Shown: in pieces, positions 17,848 through 25,216 of the stretch
Layout: each line of letters begins with the position of its first letter
Numbering within the stretch: the stretch's first letter is position 1
NCBI GenBank assembly: GCA_947246475.1
Contig: CAMXSH010000005.1
Span: forward strand, 19,026 to 83,025
Direction of reading: 5' to 3'
Origin: an uncultured Roseburia sp.
GTDB taxonomy: Bacteria; Bacillota; Clostridia; Lachnospirales; Lachnospiraceae
DNA length: 64,000 bases
Program-made: the position numbers and the translations under genes
The notes under the pieces: model-generated
The model's database searches: none
What the model saw: only the letters and a program-made list of their open reading frames with translations
Told to the model about the DNA's origin: nothing

Positions 17848-20687
17848 TTTTCATCTTCCCTTCTCTGCACATTTTGAATAAATAATTTTGCCACTAGATA
17901 CAATGTATCATTTGTGGCTGTTTCCTCTATCTGACTACCTAAATGAAATGAACTTCTTGTTCCTTTTGCAAAATCTCCACGCTCCATCGTGAATCCATTC
18001 ATTTCCAAATCCGTTTCAAATTCACTGAAAATACTTCTGGAAACCTCCAGAGTACCCTCTTCTCCGCTGGTAACAAAACCAGATACCCGCGTCCCTGCCA
18101 CCTTAAAAGTCGCCTGAAGGCTTCCAAACCGGCTGGAACTGATACTGATCTCTACGGTTCCTTTCTCCGCCTTGTCTCCCTGCTTTATTGTGACCGCACA
18201 GGCCGTCACACCGCGTTCTGTCACGATCGGCACCTCATATTTCTGAAAACGCCGCATCTGACGATAAAAAGATATACTTCCCGCCATGACTGCGATCTCT
18301 TTTACTGTGTCGCTTGTAACATCTTGGGAATCCTTCTGCTCCTGTAAATGATCTGCCAGCGCATTTTCCTTTTCCTCATACACTTCCGAGAGCAGCTGCG
18401 GATTATCAAAAGCTTCTATGATCTCCTCGCTTCCCTCTCTCGTAAAGAACTTAAGGTATTCTTTCGCTCCCTGTTCCAGATAAGCCTTCATCAGATGCAC
18501 ATTTATAAGGCTGTCTGGCAGCTCCACCTGCTTCAATATATGTAAGATCTGTTCATCGCTTTCTGACGCCATCTGCCTTACTTCTTCTGCCCTCTGTTCA
18601 TAGTACTCGGTAGTTTCTTTAAACGCCTCTTCACTTCCCTGGCATTCATCCAGTAGAAGTTCCAGCGGATCATTCATATAACTTTCATTCCGCTCCTTTA
18701 ACACTGCCGGGGAAAGCTCTTTTTGAAGTTTCAATACCACACTGCTGCCAAACGCTGCGCTGATCTGGTCGCTGATACTCTCGCCATTCGATACGGCCTC
18801 TTCCAAGCCGCCAAAGTCATCATCCACCTCACGGTCAATCCCTTTGGATCTTCTCGTGCGAATCGCCGATAACAAAGATGAAAAGGATAATTCCCTGCCA
18901 TCCCGGACCACCTGTCCGATCACCGCCCCATCACTCTTATTTACTTTATCTAAAAGTCGGTAAATACCGATCATACTTTTTCTTTCTTCTTCTGAAATCC
19001 CACCGCTGTGATCCAGCTTCCACAAATACTTTCGGAAAGAGACATCATCCTGGGTAAGTTCTTCACTAATCTGTGAAACCTTTTCCCCCAGCTCATCCAG
19101 ACTCATCTCCAATGGGTTTTCCTGCCGACGGATCAGTTCTGACACAACCTGTGGACGGAGTCCCTTAACAAGAGTCGTCACCTTATCATCGTATTCCTTC
19201 ATGGAAAGAATGTTTTCCCTGGTAAGCTCCATCCGGTTATATGCCAGAATCCGAACTGCCCGCTGATTCATCGCAGTAGGCTCCAGCTGAAGATCTTCCA
19301 GTATATCATTCACATTTGAAAATGCCTTACTGATCCTGTCTCCCAGATCTGCCCTCACTTCTGTTCCCACAGACTCATAACTGCTCTCCATACGGAGTCT
19401 CATTTCCCTGCCTGCAGCTGCTACATCAGCGATGGTATCGCTATGTACTGTTTCGATCGTCTTGCCATACACTGCTGCCGGGGCTGCCAGGATATCCTCC
19501 CTTGCCCGCAGGGTATCTGCCATGATCTCTACATTTTCATTTGACTGCTCAATTCCGGAAGCCTGCAGATATCCCATGCATGCCTCCTGCTCCATCTGTT
19601 TTAACTCTTCTACGATCTGAACCAGATTTCGTACATCAAGATGAATACCTTTATTCTCCATGCGTCTCGCCGCATCAATCGTCATCGTGAGACGGATCTC
19701 TTCCAACTGCCTTTTTGCTGTTATGGCATCCGCATCTGTACCAAAAGTTCGCCGAAGTGTTTCCTCATCCGTCTGTACCAGCTTCTCCAGCCGCTCAGCC
19801 GCTTCCTTCCGGGATATATTTGTTAGATCCGCTTCCTCCGGAAGGATACCATCCAACACCTCATCTTCGATGCGGTCCTCCAGCACTTCCGGTGATGACT
19901 CTTTTAGATCCTGAATCGCCTGATAATTACGAACATTTTCAGCAGTTACCGGAGCTCCCTCTTCATAAAGCTTCTCCGCCGTCTGCATATTTTCCTCGCT
20001 TGCCGCAAGACCACTGTTCTCGAGGATCGTCTCTGCCTGATCCCGGACCGTATCAAATGGCTCTCGTCCCTCTGCGGCCATAACATCCCCGGACACTGCA
20101 CCTGCAGCCAGACTTCCATTTATATTAGCTGGTGTTACCGGAAGTTCATTTTCCAGAATATATTTTGCCGCTGACTCTGACATTCCCTGCAGTCCGGATG
20201 CCATCTGGGCAGCTTCCTTGATCCGGCGGTCGATCTCATCCATAAATTCTTTTTTATCTTCGATATTCTCGACCTGTTTTTCCACCGCCTCAGCATTTTC
20301 ACGCCTCTGGGTTTTTACCCGCTCCAGCGCGCGCTCTAAAGAGGACGCCACATACTCTTCCAAGATCGAGCCGTCCTCATCCTCTATATCTTTTGCGTCC
20401 TCACCATTCATGCTCTGGCTGATAAACTGCGCCGGATCAAAGGTGTCTCCTGACAATCCCTGAGCCGCTTCCTGCAACATGCTGTTCTTACTATTCGTAT
20501 CCGTATATACGATACTGTTTCCCATATCCTTTCGTACCGCACAATCCGTTGTGTACTCAATTCCTATGTTGGAAATGCTGCCTTCCCTGGCATTCTGTAC
20601 CGACACCCCTAAGCCCTTTGCGTAGTCAGTGTCTTTAAAGTCAATGGAAATCTTACTGCTGTTAATAATCATAGATTTCTCACTCAC
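17844..20687 (-). CDS. Large DUF6240-like flagellar-operon protein, 947 aa
   Basis: No signal peptide or membrane helix. Acidic and largely helical, with coiled-coil stretches (110-170, 270-320, 640-740). The last ~120 residues have a beta-rich block (TVEISISSSRFGSLQATFKV, then a Glu-rich strand region) that resembles the C-terminal domain of FliK hook-length proteins; this is only a resemblance. I think it belongs to DUF6240, found in Lachnospiraceae flagellar regions. It is the first gene of a sigma-28-type operon and coupled to flagellin by a 4-base overlap. The GTG at 20687 is very close to GGAG; an ATG at 20672 is the alternative. Confidence 0.65.
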   Translation of the reverse strand: MSEKSMIINSSKISIDFKDTDYAKGLGVSVQNAREGSISNIGIEYTTDCAVRKDMGNSIVYTDTNSKNSMLQEAAQGLSGDTFDPAQFISQSMNGEDAKDIEDEDGSILEEYVASSLERALERVKTQRRENAEAVEKQVENIEDKKEFMDEIDRRIKEAAQMASGLQGMSESAAKYILENELPVTPANINGSLAAGAVSGDVMAAEGREPFDTVRDQAETILENSGLAASEENMQTAEKLYEEGAPVTAENVRNYQAIQDLKESSPEVLEDRIEDEVLDGILPEEADLTNISRKEAAERLEKLVQTDEETLRRTFGTDADAITAKRQLEEIRLTMTIDAARRMENKGIHLDVRNLVQIVEELKQMEQEACMGYLQASGIEQSNENVEIMADTLRAREDILAAPAAVYGKTIETVHSDTIADVAAAGREMRLRMESSYESVGTEVRADLGDRISKAFSNVNDILEDLQLEPTAMNQRAVRILAYNRMELTRENILSMKEYDDKVTTLVKGLRPQVVSELIRRQENPLEMSLDELGEKVSQISEELTQDDVSFRKYLWKLDHSGGISEEERKSMIGIYRLLDKVNKSDGAVIGQVVRDGRELSFSSLLSAIRTRRSKGIDREVDDDFGGLEEAVSNGESISDQISAAFGSSVVLKLQKELSPAVLKERNESYMNDPLELLLDECQGSEEAFKETTEYYEQRAEEVRQMASESDEQILHILKQVELPDSLINVHLMKAYLEQGAKEYLKFFTREGSEEIIEAFDNPQLLSEVYEEKENALADHLQEQKDSQDVTSDTVKEIAVMAGSISFYRQMRRFQKYEVPIVTERGVTACAVTIKQGDKAEKGTVEISISSSRFGSLQATFKVAGTRVSGFVTSGEEGTLEVSRSIFSEFETDLEMNGFTMERGDFAKGTRSSFHLGSQIEETATNDTLYLVAKLFIQNVQRREDEK

Positions 20688-20710
20688 TCTCCGAAATAAT
20701 TGCTACTATA

Positions 20711-20738
20711 TATTTCGGTTGAATCTTTGAAACCTTTA
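20711..20738 (-). promoter_or_regulatory. Sigma-28 (SigD/FliA)-type promoter of the flagellin operon
   Basis: On the minus strand TAAAGGTT is followed by 11 bases and ACCGAAAT, close to the flagellar consensus TAAAGTTT-N11-GCCGATAA. It lies about 25 bases upstream of the 947-aa gene, the first of three genes that include flagellin and fliS. Confidence 0.7.
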
Positions 20739-20759
20739 ATCCTTTCCTCAATTCATCTT

Positions 20760-21380
20760 TCACGATAAAAGATCTGCCAGAAAGTCTACGATCTTAAAAC
20801 CATATTCCACGTCTTCTCCGCCAGTGATTAGAGACTCATATTCCTCCTGGGAGAGATTTTCCTTTAATTTTTCTTTGGATTCCTCTGGTACGGTCTGATA
20901 TGTGCTGTCGACAAAGCAAAGGGTTGGATACATGACGCACCACCAGTTTTTTCCCTCATGCTTTCCTATATTTACTTTCAAAGCTTTATATTCTCCCGCT
21001 GGAAAAGTCATGTCTCCATATTGTTTCACAGGAAAATAGCAGGTGCCAAGTTCCGCCTTCACTGCATAATCATAACCTCTTCCTTGTATGTAGTCTGCAG
21101 CGGTCTGTTCTATTTCCCTTAAATGATCCCGCAGCGTCTGCTGGGCAGAGATCACAGAGGTGTCCTGTTCCAGCTCATCACGGAGCATCTGAACAACTTC
21201 CTCCTTTACTTCCAATTTCAGCTGCTGGTCCTCCTCGCTGTCACTATTCGCCACCACATGAAGCCGTATGACCTGCTCTGCAATCTCCCGCTGCATTTTA
21301 TCTCCTTCTGTCGCTTCTCCATAAAAATACATCAGCCCGCAGACAAATAAAACCGCTGCTGCCAGTAAAATCTTTTTCAT
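20760..21380 (-). CDS. spoIIR: Stage II sporulation protein R
   Basis: 206 aa. An N-terminal membrane/signal segment is followed by the conserved core (IRLHVVANSDSEEDQQLKL; GYDYAVKAELGTCYFPVKQY; GKNWWCVMYPTLCFV). SpoIIR is made in the forespore and secreted towards the mother cell, where it triggers SpoIIGA to process pro-sigma-E. Its presence indicates a sporulating ancestry. GGAGG precedes the ATG at 21380. It is divergent from ispE. I could not find a convincing sigma-F promoter by eye. Confidence 0.93.
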   Translation of the reverse strand: MKKILLAAAVLFVCGLMYFYGEATEGDKMQREIAEQVIRLHVVANSDSEEDQQLKLEVKEEVVQMLRDELEQDTSVISAQQTLRDHLREIEQTAADYIQGRGYDYAVKAELGTCYFPVKQYGDMTFPAGEYKALKVNIGKHEGKNWWCVMYPTLCFVDSTYQTVPEESKEKLKENLSQEEYESLITGGEDVEYGFKIVDFLADLLS

Positions 21381-21524
21381 TTTCTTTTCCTCCAGATCTT
21401 TTTACAGCCCGACGGCGCCACCAGGCTGGTGTAACATTTTCTTTTTATCATTTTTACCAATAAAATCTTTTTTATTCCGCTAAACTTTGTTATAATAAAT
21501 AGAAAAAAAGAGATGGTGAACAAT

Positions 21525-22388
21525 ATGGATTCTTTATGGATAAATGCTCCTGCCAAGATCAATCTCGGTCTGGACGTCATACGCAGACGGGAAGATGGCT
21601 ACCACGAGGTAAAGATGATCATGCAGAGCATCCGGCTGTTTGATCGGCTTACTCTCGCAAAATCTAAAGTTCCAGGGATACATCTGACCACAAATCTTGG
21701 CTTTCTTCCAGTAAACGAAGATAATCTTGTATACAAAAGCGCAAGGCTTCTGATGGATGAATTTAATATTGATTCCGGCATAAGTATCCAGCTGGACAAG
21801 CGTATTCCGGTCGCTGCAGGCATGGCGGGCGGAAGCACCGACGCTGCTTCCTGTCTGCTCGCTATGAACCGGCTATTTGACCTTAATCTCTCGGATCAGC
21901 AGCTGATGGAACGGGGCATCACCCTCGGCGCTGACATCCCTTATTGTATCATGAAGGGGACTGCCCTCTCTGAGGGCATCGGAGAAATCTTATCGCCGCT
22001 TCCCGGAGCGCCGGACTGCTATGTATTGATAGCAAAACCGGGATTTCATGTCTCTACAAAATTTGTATATACGAATTTGAAGCTGGATGAGCAGACGAAT
22101 CACCCGGATATAGACCATATGATCGACTGTATCGGAAAAAATGATCTCCGGGGTCTATGTGACAGCATGGCAAATATATTAGAAACAGTAACCATTCCAG
22201 AGCATCCGGAGATCGCAGACATTAAAAAGACAATGCTGGAACAGGGCGCCCTGGGTTCTCTTATGAGTGGCAGCGGTCCTACCGTATTCGGCATATTTGA
22301 TGACCTGGATAAGGCAAAGGCCGCTAAGGAAAAATGTAGAAAACTCCCATACCGATGCTTCGTCTTTGTTACTGATTTTTACAGGTAG
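21525..22388 (+). CDS. ispE: 4-(cytidine 5'-diphospho)-2-C-methyl-D-erythritol kinase
   Basis: About 287 aa GHMP kinase that phosphorylates CDP-methylerythritol in the non-mevalonate isoprenoid pathway. N-terminal APAKINLGLDV, the ATP-binding loop PVAAGMAGGSTDAAS and C-terminal GALGSLMSGSGPTVFGIF are all present. The start at 21525 follows GGTGA; an in-frame ATG at 21513 is possible but has a poorer site. It is divergent from spoIIR and monocistronic by appearance. Confidence 0.94.
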   Translation: MDSLWINAPAKINLGLDVIRRREDGYHEVKMIMQSIRLFDRLTLAKSKVPGIHLTTNLGFLPVNEDNLVYKSARLLMDEFNIDSGISIQLDKRIPVAAGMAGGSTDAASCLLAMNRLFDLNLSDQQLMERGITLGADIPYCIMKGTALSEGIGEILSPLPGAPDCYVLIAKPGFHVSTKFVYTNLKLDEQTNHPDIDHMIDCIGKNDLRGLCDSMANILETVTIPEHPEIADIKKTMLEQGALGSLMSGSGPTVFGIFDDLDKAKAAKEKCRKLPYRCFVFVTDFYR

Positions 22389-22564
22389 CCCGCCAACAAT
22401 GTCAATTTGGCCAGTTCAAGGACACCAGATAAAAAAACTGCAGTAACTTAAATAAACAGAAAAATTTTTTCCATAATTGAATGGTTTTTCAAAGCTGAAT
22501 CGTATCATATATGAAACAGTAAATAATATTCTTTGTATTTGATGAATTCATGGAGGAAATGAAA

Positions 22565-23083
22565 ATGAAGAAAAAAATGATTGTAACTGGTATTACAGCC
22601 ATCGCCCTGGTAGCTGCATTGCATACATCCAGCGTCTTTGCTGCAGCACCAGTTAAAGAAACATCCAGCAGCTTTGTTACTGCAGAACAAGTTAAAGAAG
22701 CACCCAGCAGCTTTGTTACTGCAGAACAAGTTAAAGAAACATCCAGCAGCTTTGTTACTGCAGCACCAGTTAAAGAAGCACCCAGCAGCTTTGTTACTAC
22801 AGAACAAGTTAGAGAAAAAAGTTCTGACGACATCAACACAGACACGGTATGCAACTACTGCGGAAAGGACTGTTCTTTCGTAGATAAGGACGGCGATGGC
22901 ATCTGTGATAATTACAAACAACGCGGTATCAATGGGGCAAATGCTGGAAAAGGCTATGTCGATGAGGACGGCGATGGTGTATGTGATAACTATGCTTCCA
23001 GAAGACAGAGCGGTGCCTGCGGCTGGGGAGGCGGCCATGGACGCAGCGGTTACGGCCACGGAGGAGGCTGTCACAGGAGATAA
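22565..23083 (+). CDS. Secreted protein with 13-residue repeats, two calcium-type loops and Gly/His tail
   Basis: 172 aa. A signal peptide (MKKKMIVTGITAIALVAAL, cleavage probably after VFAA) leads into four 13-residue repeats (PVKETSSSFVTAE and variants). Then come CNYCGKDC and two loops of the form DKDGDGICDNY and DEDGDGVCDNY near residues 107 and 133, like dockerin or EF-hand calcium loops. The last 25 residues are Gly/His rich (GGGHGRSGYGHGGGCHRR). The ATG at 22565 has GGAGG 8 bases upstream. It precedes an ECF sigma gene by 14 bases and is probably part of that regulatory unit. Function unknown. Confidence 0.82.
   Translation: MKKKMIVTGITAIALVAALHTSSVFAAAPVKETSSSFVTAEQVKEAPSSFVTAEQVKETSSSFVTAAPVKEAPSSFVTTEQVREKSSDDINTDTVCNYCGKDCSFVDKDGDGICDNYKQRGINGANAGKGYVDEDGDGVCDNYASRRQSGACGWGGGHGRSGYGHGGGCHRR
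22649..22804 (+). repeat. Four tandem 39-bp coding repeats
   Basis: Repeats start at 22649, 22688, 22727 and 22766, each encoding 13 residues of the pattern (P/Q)VKE(T/A)(S/P)SSFVTA(E/A). They alternate in type (T-S, A-P, T-S, A-P), which suggests duplication of a 78-bp pair. They keep the reading frame. Confidence 0.9.
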
Positions 23084-23097
23084 CAACGAGGGCATTT

Positions 23098-23580
23098 ATG
23101 CGGAGTGAACAAGAGGTGAACAGGGCGGTCTGCCAGTATTCTGATATGGTTCGGAGGCTCTGTATGATTCATTTAAAAAATTATCATGATACTCAGGACA
23201 TATTTCAAACCGTGTTTTTGAAGTATGTCTTAAGTTCCGTTGTGTTTGAAAATGAAGAACATGAAAAGGCCTGGTTTATCCGTGTGACCATAAATGCCTG
23301 CAAGGATTTACTCAAAAACTTTTTTAGAACCCATGTAGTCTCCATTGACGAACTGACGGAGCAGCCTTGTGAATTATTACCAGATCATCAGGAAGTTCTG
23401 GAAGCCGTCCAGTCACTACCAAAAAAATACAAAACTGTCGTTTATCTTCATTATTATGAAGGCTATACGGCGCCGGAAATAGGAAAGATACTTCATAAAA
23501 ACGTCAACACGATTTACACCTATCTAACACGTTCCAAAAAAATATTGCGGGAAAAATTGGGAGGTGATGGATATGAATAA
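23098..23580 (+). CDS. ECF-type RNA polymerase sigma factor
   Basis: 160 aa. Region 2 is visible in DTQDIFQTVFLKYVLSS and KAWFIRVTINACKDLLKN; region 4 in LPKKYKTVVYLHYYEGYTAPEIGKIL, ending in a helix rich in Lys (RSKKILREKLGG). It should direct RNA polymerase to a small regulon, under control of the membrane protein encoded next. Its 3' end overlaps that gene by 8 bases. It lies 14 bases after the secreted repeat protein, which is a likely target or signal partner. Confidence 0.88.
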   Translation: MRSEQEVNRAVCQYSDMVRRLCMIHLKNYHDTQDIFQTVFLKYVLSSVVFENEEHEKAWFIRVTINACKDLLKNFFRTHVVSIDELTEQPCELLPDHQEVLEAVQSLPKKYKTVVYLHYYEGYTAPEIGKILHKNVNTIYTYLTRSKKILREKLGGDGYE

Positions 23581-24319
23581 CAGGATAAAAGAAACCTTTG
23601 ACAACATTCACGCAGAAGAAGAGTTAAAGGAACAAACCAAAAAATATATTGCAGAAAAGACAAGAAATTATACAAAACGGCAGAAAAAACCATCCTATAA
23701 AAAGCTCATTCCTGTGGCGGCATGCTTTTTATTTTTTCTAACTGTTTTTAGCGGATATCAGTTATATTTTACACAGACCTCGGTGATCAGCATCGATATC
23801 AATCCGTCTATTGAACTAAACTTAAACCGGTTTAACCGGGTAATCTCAATCAATCATTATAATGACGATGGGCTGAAAGTTACGGATGAACTGGACATAC
23901 AATTTATGGACTATAGGAGTGCCCTCGATGAGATTTTGAAGACAGAGAGTATTGTCTCGTATCTGAACCAGGATGAAATGCTGTCAATCTCTGTGGCTGG
24001 AAAAAACGAACAGGAAAACAGGGAAATGCTTGACAACATTGAAACCTGTATTCCAAAACACCAGAACCACTGCTGTGATATAGGTAATTACAATGATGTC
24101 AGCGAGGCTCACGCCGCAGGGTTATCCGTCGGAAAATACCGGGCATTTTTGGAATTGCAGAAAGTGAACCCGGATACGACGGTTGAAGATGTTAAAGGGC
24201 TAACTATGCGGGAGATAAGAGATTTAATCGGTGACTCAGGCTGCAAAATCCACACCGGGAATGGAAACAATGGACACGGGAAGGGCCATGGACATGGCAA
24301 ATGGAAAGAGAATAACTAG
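23573..24319 (+). CDS. RsgI-like transmembrane anti-sigma protein with Gly/His tail
   Basis: 248 aa. The cytoplasmic ~45 residues (RIKETFDNIHAEEELKEQTK) look like ECF anti-sigma helices. One membrane segment (LIPVAACFLFFLTVFSGYQL) follows, then the RsgI extracellular module TSVISIDINPSIELNLNRF. In clostridial RsgI proteins the Asn-Pro bond of this motif cleaves itself. The C-terminus is Gly/His rich (GNGNNGHGKGHGHGK), like the end of the secreted protein two genes upstream. Start at 23573, 8 bases after GGAGG. It likely holds the adjacent sigma factor and releases it on an outside signal. Confidence 0.85.
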   Translation: MNNRIKETFDNIHAEEELKEQTKKYIAEKTRNYTKRQKKPSYKKLIPVAACFLFFLTVFSGYQLYFTQTSVISIDINPSIELNLNRFNRVISINHYNDDGLKVTDELDIQFMDYRSALDEILKTESIVSYLNQDEMLSISVAGKNEQENREMLDNIETCIPKHQNHCCDIGNYNDVSEAHAAGLSVGKYRAFLELQKVNPDTTVEDVKGLTMREIRDLIGDSGCKIHTGNGNNGHGKGHGHGKWKENN

Positions 24320-24331
24320 GCCAGCATTATC

Positions 24332-25180
24332 TTAATATTCATCAAGATCTTCCTCATCCAGCCGTTCCAGCTTTTTCTTCAAAATCCGGGTACGCCTTCC
24401 CACCAAAAGTTCCAGCTCTTTTCCTGTCTGCTCAATCCGCTTCTGCAGATTGAGCAGCACCTCTTCGTACTTCTCTACCTCGGAGCGGACCTCCGTCAGC
24501 ACCCGCCAGGCCTCACTGCTCTTTTCCTCGATCTCCAGTGTCCGGAATCCCATCTGCAGTGTATTGAGAAGAACGGAGAGGCTTTCCGGTGAAGCCATGG
24601 TAATCTGGTATTTCTTCATCAGCTCCTGCCCCAGTCCGCACTTTACCGCCTCCACATAGATCGATTCTACCGGGAAAAATAAAATACCAAAATCTGTAGT
24701 ATATGGCGGCATAATATACTTATCACGGATCTCCTTGGCAAATCCCCGTACCCGGTTTTTAAACAAAATCTCAGCGTCCTCCGCCATCTCCCGGTTTCCG
24801 CTGTTTCGTGCCTCCTCCAGCTGAAGATAGGCGTCCAGGGGGAATTTGGAATCTATAGGAAGATATACCGTCTGCTCAAACCGCCCCGGCAGTTTTACTG
24901 CATATTCTACACGGCTGGTGTTTCCGGGAATCACCATGCACTCTGTCTCATACTGCTCACAGGTCAGTGTTTCCTCCAGAATACTTCCCAGCTGCCACTC
25001 TCCCCATATTCCCCGCGTTTTCACCCCTGTAAATATACGCTTCAGTTCGTCGATGTCCCGGCGCAGCTGTTCCGATCCGCCATCCGGCTTCCCAGACCTG
25101 TCTTTCTTAAGTACCATAAACACCAGAACGGCATTCATGAGAATCAGAACCATCAGCATAATTCCCGATAAAATCTCCAT
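24332..25180 (-). CDS. rmuC: RmuC family protein (short form)
   Basis: About 282 aa. An N-terminal membrane helix (GIMLMVLILMNAVLVFMVL) is followed by the RmuC core (RGIWGEWQLGSILEETLT; LPIDSKFPLDAYLQLEEA; YTTDFGILFFPVESIYVEAV; MASPESLSVLLNTLQMGFR) and a C-terminal coiled coil. RmuC proteins resemble PD-(D/E)XK nucleases and limit certain DNA rearrangements. It is shorter than the ~400-500 aa enterobacterial proteins mainly in the N-terminal coiled region. The ATG at 25180 follows GGGGGATAAG. Confidence 0.88.
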   Translation of the reverse strand: MEILSGIMLMVLILMNAVLVFMVLKKDRSGKPDGGSEQLRRDIDELKRIFTGVKTRGIWGEWQLGSILEETLTCEQYETECMVIPGNTSRVEYAVKLPGRFEQTVYLPIDSKFPLDAYLQLEEARNSGNREMAEDAEILFKNRVRGFAKEIRDKYIMPPYTTDFGILFFPVESIYVEAVKCGLGQELMKKYQITMASPESLSVLLNTLQMGFRTLEIEEKSSEAWRVLTEVRSEVEKYEEVLLNLQKRIEQTGKELELLVGRRTRILKKKLERLDEEDLDEY

Positions 25181-25216
25181 CTTATCCCCCATTTCGGAAT
25201 TCCTGGTACGATAAAC

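Noticed and set aside
22649..22804. Regularly spaced 39-bp repeats that might suggest a CRISPR-like array
   Set aside because: The repeats are contiguous without spacers, keep the coding frame of a secreted protein and encode a 13-residue unit.
22505..23108. Open frames in other frames and on the opposite strand across the repeat gene
   Set aside because: They are by-products of the repeated DNA; only the frame starting at 22565 has a ribosome-binding site, a signal peptide and calcium-loop motifs.
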